The position numbers and the translations under genes are program-made. The notes below the pieces were generated by a model. It made no database searches. It was not told where the DNA came from and was given only the letters and a program-made list of their open reading frames with translations. This document shows positions 5,818 to 10,442 of a DNA stretch of 10,442 nt, one piece after another. Each line of letters opens with the position of its first letter. Position 1 is the stretch's first letter. This DNA comes from Bacteroidales bacterium (GTDB lineage Bacteria > Bacteroidota > Bacteroidia > Bacteroidales > FEN-979): contig JALNZC010000076.1 in NCBI GenBank assembly GCA_023229525.1, forward strand, positions 1 through 10,442. Reading direction: 5' to 3'.

Positions 5818-6082
5818 ATAAATTCATAAAAAAACCAGGTCTTACACCGACTCACTTATAGAATTTTAAACACAAGAGGTTCAGTAAAATGTGAAATGTG
5901 TGAATTATGTAACCTTTTTACATAATTATGTAGTAGCTACAGAAAAAAGGCTGTACCTTGCGTGGGTAACTTAAGTTTCTTCGTAAAAATGTATATCTGA
6001 AACTCCCATCTATAAGTAAATGAATTTATTATGTGGTTTAAAAATGTCTTTAAACCATTCATTCATGCTAAATCCAGGAACT
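5818..6082 (+). promoter_or_regulatory. Upstream region of the large lipoprotein, with palindromic operator-like site
   Basis: No gene is supported here. The site ACATAATTATGT (5920-5931) is a perfect 12-base palindrome. AATTATGTA occurs twice as a direct repeat (5903-5911 and 5924-5932), 21 bases apart (two helical turns), and AATTATGT/ACATAATT also form a hairpin across 5903-5927. The site is ~150 bases before the lipoprotein start and looks like a paired binding site for a dimeric regulator. A TACCTTG element at 5955-5961 is a poor match to the Bacteroidota -7 box, so the promoter remains unassigned. Confidence 0.45.
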
Positions 6083-8317
6083 ATGAAATCAAAATTTACA
6101 TTCTTCAAATTCATATCTTTTGCCCTTCTGCTGGCGCTGATCGTGATCGTTGTCGTTTCCTGTAGAAAGAAGGATACTGAGTACAATCCAGTACCCCCGG
6201 GTCCTACCCCTCCACCGGCCACACCTGATGCCTTCTCAAACCGGCCGCTGAATATGCTGTCGGAATATGAAAAATCGCACCATTTAGCCTTTCCCGGACA
6301 TTTGATTCACCAACTGGGGAGCGGACTTGTTGGCGGTGAGGCTTCGGGTTCAGTTACCTGGGATATTTTAAAGGGTATCGGCGACATTGTTAAAGACGTT
6401 TATGATTACAAGTCTGGCAAAAAAAAGGATAACACATTTCAGCAACTTCAGTCTGGAATGAACAGCATCCAGAGTCAAATTACAAACATGGAGAGTACGA
6501 ATTTTACCATGATAACTCAGCTTGGAATCCAGATCGATGACCTGGGAAGTAACTTTAGTACTGGCGCCATGTCTCCTTTAATCTACAATGTGGAAACAGA
6601 AATGGGAGTTAACAATAACCTGCAACTGGGGTACTATCTAAATATTGGAAATCAATGGGAGCAGGACTCCACAAATAGCACCAATATATATCTGATGAAC
6701 ACTGCAAAGGGCGAGGCACTCGCCTATGCACAAGGGACACTTGCTGCTTCCGCTTCTTCAACAGGTATGTTATACACCCTCACCGGATTTAACACACAGA
6801 TGATTCAACCACTTGCCGGCTCAGCAAACCCGGTAAAAGCTTATGCAAAAACAGTGGTTGATGCCTTGAAGGTTGGCGCGGTGGCAAGGGTGCTCGACGC
6901 AAACCAGGCGTTGCAGGCTTATCAACTTGTAGAACAGTATTTCATGACGATTATAAATTACGAGTTTCAGGCAGCCACGGTTTATCTTAATGCTTGCAAT
7001 ATGGTGGATTCGACCGGGCAAAATAAAATGGACTCCATTTTTATAGCCGGCACTTTTGCCCCACAAATAATAAGCCATGCTAAGATATTTCTGCAGGTGG
7101 TTGATTTCCTGGTTGTGAATGCCAACGAGTACAGGGATGAAGCCCGGTTTGAAAGAGACATGCTGTTTGAAGACCAGGGGATTGCACCGGATACCATATT
7201 TGGCCCGGTCTTTGCGCGGGCGCAGTTTCTTGCAAATTTATTATGCGCTGCAGTAGGCAAACCATACCCGGTTATGTGCGGGACTGTTCTTACTCCATAT
7301 ACCTATGGTGTGAATCCCCCCGGGCCGATGACGTTTCAGATAGGCGGCAATCCAGTCACAACTACCTATGATACCACCCTGCAAAGCCAGCTGGCATATA
7401 CACAATGGACGAGAAGCGGGAATACCTGCATCTCTTCACCTGATAATTCCTGGTTCATCAACCGGTTGGGCACCATAGGCGTAGCCGATCAGGGTTATGA
7501 TGCACAAACCTATTCCATCTCCATTCCAGGTGCCAGGTGGTCTCCCATTCAGACTCCTTCCGGGCATGTAACCCCGCAGTATTTTAACCCGGCAAACCTC
7601 ACCTATTCGCCCGTGAAAGACTCGGTGCATACCATATTATTCCTCTATTTTGCAGCAAACTGGCAATGGGGTGAAATGTATATTGACCATGGACCGTCAA
7701 CCACGGCTTCGGGACCCACATATTTTGATTTTTATTTCTATAATACAAAGATGACACAGTCCTTATATCCTCTACTGAAAACTCCGGTTGAGGGATATGG
7801 CCCGACATACCCGATGTCGTACCCAATGGGGCAATTTTCCAATTTGTCATCCACCATCCGGAAACTGGGATGGAGTGGAACCATGTTGCAAACGAGTTAC
7901 TTGTATACCATAGCCAATGGTCATTATGTTGATATACAAACGGGTCCGAACGTTCTCACTAACGGAACTGTTCAGGCCTGGGCCTTTTATAATGTTGAAT
8001 ACACCATGAAGGGCACCGGTACCACATTTATTACGGTGAACATTGGCACCTCCGATGTTAAAAAAACATACAACTTCGCGGTCGAACCCTGGTACCATAT
8101 CGGAAGTGAATTAACACAGACGAAATGGACAGGTCCGGTCAATGTGGTAAATAGTGAATTCAAGGGACCTCCACTGGCAACAAATACAAATTACCAGATG
8201 GGGATTCAGTTCTTTTACCAAACCGAGAAGGTCCCTGAAAACAGCCCACCGGGGACAATCTCTTTAACCACCAGCTACCAGGTCGTCTATTCGGGTTATT
8301 ATTCCATGCCAAACTAG
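6083..8317 (+). CDS. Large lipoprotein of unknown function, 744 aa
   Basis: I chose the start at 6083 (MKSKFTFFKF) because it begins the signal peptide directly; the frame is open back to 6020. A hydrophobic run (residues 8-24) leads to the lipobox VVSC with Cys at ~27 and then RKKD. A Pro-rich tether follows (PVPPGPTPPPATPD). The mature protein has two parts by eye. Residues ~50-400 are largely alpha-helical, with a Gly-rich start (GSGLVGGEASGSVTWDILKG), a coiled-coil-like Gln/Asn run (FQQLQSGMNSIQSQITNMES) and long amphipathic helices (ANQALQAYQLVEQYFMTIIN). Residues ~400-744 are beta-rich with many aromatic, Gly and Thr residues (YFDFYFYNTKM, GTGTTFITVNIGTSDVKK, SYQVVYSGYYS). I recognise no family. 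A helical bundle plus beta C-terminus recalls pore-forming or adhesin-like architectures, but this is only shape similarity. It is intact, between two decayed genes. Confidence 0.85.
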   Translation: MKSKFTFFKFISFALLLALIVIVVVSCRKKDTEYNPVPPGPTPPPATPDAFSNRPLNMLSEYEKSHHLAFPGHLIHQLGSGLVGGEASGSVTWDILKGIGDIVKDVYDYKSGKKKDNTFQQLQSGMNSIQSQITNMESTNFTMITQLGIQIDDLGSNFSTGAMSPLIYNVETEMGVNNNLQLGYYLNIGNQWEQDSTNSTNIYLMNTAKGEALAYAQGTLAASASSTGMLYTLTGFNTQMIQPLAGSANPVKAYAKTVVDALKVGAVARVLDANQALQAYQLVEQYFMTIINYEFQAATVYLNACNMVDSTGQNKMDSIFIAGTFAPQIISHAKIFLQVVDFLVVNANEYRDEARFERDMLFEDQGIAPDTIFGPVFARAQFLANLLCAAVGKPYPVMCGTVLTPYTYGVNPPGPMTFQIGGNPVTTTYDTTLQSQLAYTQWTRSGNTCISSPDNSWFINRLGTIGVADQGYDAQTYSISIPGARWSPIQTPSGHVTPQYFNPANLTYSPVKDSVHTILFLYFAANWQWGEMYIDHGPSTTASGPTYFDFYFYNTKMTQSLYPLLKTPVEGYGPTYPMSYPMGQFSNLSSTIRKLGWSGTMLQTSYLYTIANGHYVDIQTGPNVLTNGTVQAWAFYNVEYTMKGTGTTFITVNIGTSDVKKTYNFAVEPWYHIGSELTQTKWTGPVNVVNSEFKGPPLATNTNYQMGIQFFYQTEKVPENSPPGTISLTTSYQVVYSGYYSMPN

Positions 8318-8492
8318 TGGACAGGTAGTTGCAATTGACCACTGGCCACCATCTTGATTGACCATATTACCCTACTAACAATCAATGAATACGGTTGGCA
8401 AAATTACTTTAGTCGGAGATGGTCTTAACCATCGGCGTGTCAAGTATTTGGAAACCCAAATTCTTGTTGCAAAATTTACTAAAAAATAAGCT
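8318..8492 (+). promoter_or_regulatory. Intergenic region with repeated ATTGACCA sites
   Basis: ATTGACCA occurs at 8334-8341 and 8357-8364 (spacing 23), and GATGGT(CTTA)ACCATC (8418-8433) is a perfect hairpin with a 4-base loop. Related TTGACCA/TGGTCA and GATGGTA/TACCATC pairs occur at 4654-4747. No coding frame or clear terminator for the large lipoprotein was found. Confidence 0.45.
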
Positions 8493-9238
8493 ATGATAAA
8501 GAGTTACAAAATTTTCGGTATTGGTATTGGAGTATTTTGCCTTATTATTTTTATCGTTGCCGGCTGCAAGAAAAAGGAAAACACAGAGGATCCTAATCCG
8601 CCGATCGATTACTCAGTCCGCGCAAATTGGATTTCAATCCCGTTGTTGAACTATGAGACAGATGTTTTTTATGTCTATCCGACTGTCTGGAAACCCGATA
8701 GCACTGATGGAACACACTGTACAATTACGAATAGTCAAATGGTGTTTGAGGCCCCGCAACTATTCGATCAGCAGGCAACCGCCTTTGACGCAGCGAATGT
8801 TTTTGCCCCCTTTTACAGACAGGCAAATGCTAATATTGTTTTGGCTCCTACTCTTTCCTGGAGTAACAAGGAGGCAATTATTGGCGGCATTCCAACCCAG
8901 GATGTGACAGGTGCGTTCATTTATTATAAGGTATTGTCATTAATCCGATCAACTGGAAAACAGATGAAACATATGCAAACAAATCTGCAGGTTTTGGATC
9001 CTACATGATGATTGACAGCGTGACGAAAATTTGGGGATGGATGCCCCAGTACGCAGATGCCCAAATTGATATCTCCAAAGGCGTCTTGTTATGCACCACA
9101 GCGGATACAGTTAAATATGCTACCTTTGGGATTAATGGAATTTACCATGGCTATGATTACGCGTTCTACTACTCCAATATACGCGAAAACGCCAGAAACA
9201 GGATTATCAAGTATTTAAAAGCAAACCCGAAGAAATAA
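8493..9238 (+). pseudogene. DUF3089-like alpha/beta-hydrolase lipoprotein, broken by internal deletion and frameshift
   Basis: The first frame (8493 to ~8930) gives a lipoprotein signal with VAGC lipobox (Cys ~25), then the conserved N-terminal part of DUF3089-type hydrolases: ETDVFYVYPTVWKPDS, FDAANVFAPFYRQAN and QDVTGAFIYYK. After this the frame turns to nonsense (VLSLIRSTGKQMK) and stops at 9008. The C-terminal part continues in the frame shifted by two, from about 8930: GIVINPINWKTDETYAN, DISKGVLLCTTADT and YHGYDYAFYYSNIRENARNR, ending at 9238. The middle of the fold, including the expected nucleophile elbow (a Gly/His-x-Ser-x-Gly type motif between AFIYY and INPINW), is absent, so the break is a deletion and not a single-base slip. 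Family function is predicted only (lipase/esterase-like). The enzyme should be inactive. Confidence 0.85.
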
Positions 9239-9299
9239 GAAAACCCTGATAGCTTCTTTTCGAAAGAATATCTATTTTGTACTATAGATATCGCTGTAA
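9239..9299. other. Convergent-gene junction with weak inverted repeat
   Basis: ATATCTA (9268-9274) pairs with TAGATAT (9285-9291) across a 10-base loop between two convergent genes. There is no strong T-tract, so a terminator is possible but weak. Confidence 0.3.
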
Positions 9300-10442
9300 C
9301 TATTTGAAAGAAACACCCGATTTCACCAGAATTGTCAGGGAATTGTCTCTGGGTATTTTATCAGTCCACAGGAAATCACAGTAATAAGGAAGCCAGAGAG
9401 AAGCTTTGTATCGTCTTGCGGTTTGCCCAATAAATGCTGTATCCTCAAGGGCTTTATCTTCATCACCGTATCCATGGACCATTAATGCTGTTCCCATACA
9501 ATGGCTGATATGCCAGGCAGTATCATTATAAGTGATTTGCTTACCCGCCATGAGCGTTGTCGTAAACAGGGTATCTGCAGCTATCCGGGTTAAATTTTCA
9601 GCGTATTGTGGAAACGTTTGACCAGGGGGAATGCCTGAATAATTTACATTCGTGATGTGCTTCGTTGTAATGATTAATGCGGAATCTTTAATGTACGTTA
9701 TCAATCGGTATGAACAAGGGTAAACAATAATAGAACCGGTTTCTATATCATATAAGGTCTGATTTCCTGATTGTTGTTCTGTAATATCCGTTGCATGAAA
9801 ATGTCCCGTAAACATAATCTTTAAACCCGCATTCATGAGTTGGTTTGATACATCTCTAAAATTATCTAACATAAAGCCAGGGAATGTTGTGTCCTTGTCG
9901 GTAAATTGTTCAACTAATCCGTGATGCATCATACCAAAAACTGTTTTTCCTTTCTGAGCTGCTTCTGCCAACCGGTCAAGTACCCATTGCATGGTACCCG
10001 GCCTGATCGCTCCTGCAGTATAAATCGAATCGTTTAAATTATCATACTTACAGCAATCAATTGCGAGGAGCCAGAGATTAGGCAAAGGTTCGGATACATA
10101 ACTCAGGGAGTATGGATCGGTATACAGCGCATCGCTATATCCACAATCTGAATAAATCGATCTGAATTTATCCGGACCGATATTCTGAACCCTATTCTTT
10201 GCAGCGCCGTTGTACTGATATGAATGCGGGTTGTAAATGTCATGGTTACCAGTAATAACTCTGACTTTGATCCCGGCCTGAATCAATTGTCGGAGGTATA
10301 AATGAACCGAGACATTACCAACCAATTCACCATCCTTGGTAAGATCTCCGGGAACAAGGACAAGGTCGGGCTTTGCCTGAATTAATTCCTGAATAGCCTC
10401 CTTCATGATAGCATCACTCGCAGCCAGGAGTTTCCCGTCCGT
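9300..10442 (-). CDS. Calcineurin-like metallophosphoesterase (5' end outside window)
   Basis: Two-metal phosphoesterase. The frame is open to the window edge, 12 codons upstream of ATG 10406 (TDGKLLAASDAI), and the missing start must hold the first metal motif (D-x-H), so the gene is longer than seen. Visible motifs, numbered over the 380 residues in the window, are PGDLTKDGE (GD at 32-33), TGNHDIYN (65-68), FGMMHHGLVEQ (His about 173) and FTGHFHATD (GHxH, 213-216). Together they cover the later metal and phosphate ligands of the family in the right order. A C-terminal accessory domain (~272-380) follows, rich in aromatic residues and with HISHCMGTALMVHGYGDED. A signal peptide may lie outside the window. 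The substrate is not evident. The C-terminal domain is duplicated at 5531-5790. Confidence 0.93.
   Translation of the reverse strand, partial: TDGKLLAASDAIMKEAIQELIQAKPDLVLVPGDLTKDGELVGNVSVHLYLRQLIQAGIKVRVITGNHDIYNPHSYQYNGAAKNRVQNIGPDKFRSIYSDCGYSDALYTDPYSLSYVSEPLPNLWLLAIDCCKYDNLNDSIYTAGAIRPGTMQWVLDRLAEAAQKGKTVFGMMHHGLVEQFTDKDTTFPGFMLDNFRDVSNQLMNAGLKIMFTGHFHATDITEQQSGNQTLYDIETGSIIVYPCSYRLITYIKDSALIITTKHITNVNYSGIPPGQTFPQYAENLTRIAADTLFTTTLMAGKQITYNDTAWHISHCMGTALMVHGYGDEDKALEDTAFIGQTARRYKASLWLPYYCDFLWTDKIPRDNSLTILVKSGVSFK
9329..9591. repeat. Direct repeat, copy 2 (metallophosphoesterase C-terminal domain)
   Basis: Partner of 5531-5790 in the same orientation, lying within the full-length metallophosphoesterase gene. 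Confidence 0.92.

Noticed and set aside
9005..9238. Separate 77-residue gene
   Set aside because: Similarity to the DUF3089 C-terminus begins upstream of this ATG (from ~8930), so it is the tail of the broken hydrolase gene.
1..10442. A complete defence, toxin-antitoxin or secretion system
   Set aside because: No nuclease, toxin/antitoxin pair, retron RT, reverse transcriptase or secretion component could be recognised; most unexplained pieces are gene remnants.

Overview
The window looks like an accessory stretch of a Bacteroidota chromosome (inference from content, not from a marker gene). Supporting signs are Cys-Lys/Arg-rich lipoprotein signals (SCRKKD, GCKKK, GCKKD), the VGINTDG...KGFLPPRM secreted head module typical of this phylum, a cold-shock protein with a long basic N-terminal extension, an ECF-like sigma factor coupled to a small membrane protein, weak Shine-Dalgarno sequences and moderate A+T content. 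No rRNA, tRNA, CRISPR array or complete mobile element was seen.

Layout. 1-637 (+): 3' part of an aldo/keto reductase. 615-806 (-): a small conserved-looking ORF that slightly overlaps it tail to tail. 851-1285 (-): a small lipoprotein. 1329-1502 (-): an excisionase-type HTH relic. 1517-2830 (-): a secreted protein with a Bacteroidota head module and an SGNH-like esterase domain. 2861-3183: a decayed lipoprotein leader and an HTH pseudogene with in-frame stops. 3184-3592: non-coding, with an 11-bp and an 8-bp tandem repeat. 3593-4575 (+): sigma factor plus membrane protein overlapping at ATGA, followed by a good hairpin terminator. 4965-5411 (+): cold-shock protein. 5433-5817 (-): an internally deleted copy of the metallophosphoesterase found at the right end of the window. 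6083-8317 (+): a 744-residue lipoprotein of unknown function. 8493-9238 (+): a lipoprotein alpha/beta hydrolase (DUF3089-like) broken by an internal deletion and frameshift. 9300-10442 (-): a metallophosphoesterase that runs off the right edge.

How it fits together. The clearest functional unit is the sigma factor/membrane protein pair, probably a sigma factor with its membrane-bound regulator. The rest is mostly surface or secreted products (lipoproteins, a secreted esterase, a phosphoesterase) mixed with broken genes. Four sets of remnants can be read directly: the truncated metallophosphoesterase copy, the DUF3089 gene missing its middle, the HTH pseudogene, and a diverged ~130-bp repeat spanning an HTH 3' end and a lipoprotein 5' end. 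The two metallophosphoesterase C-terminal copies are ~93% identical direct repeats around a ~3.5-kb segment holding the large lipoprotein, so duplication and deletion have been recent here. I see no complete new defence or mobile system. The least explained intact object is the large lipoprotein.
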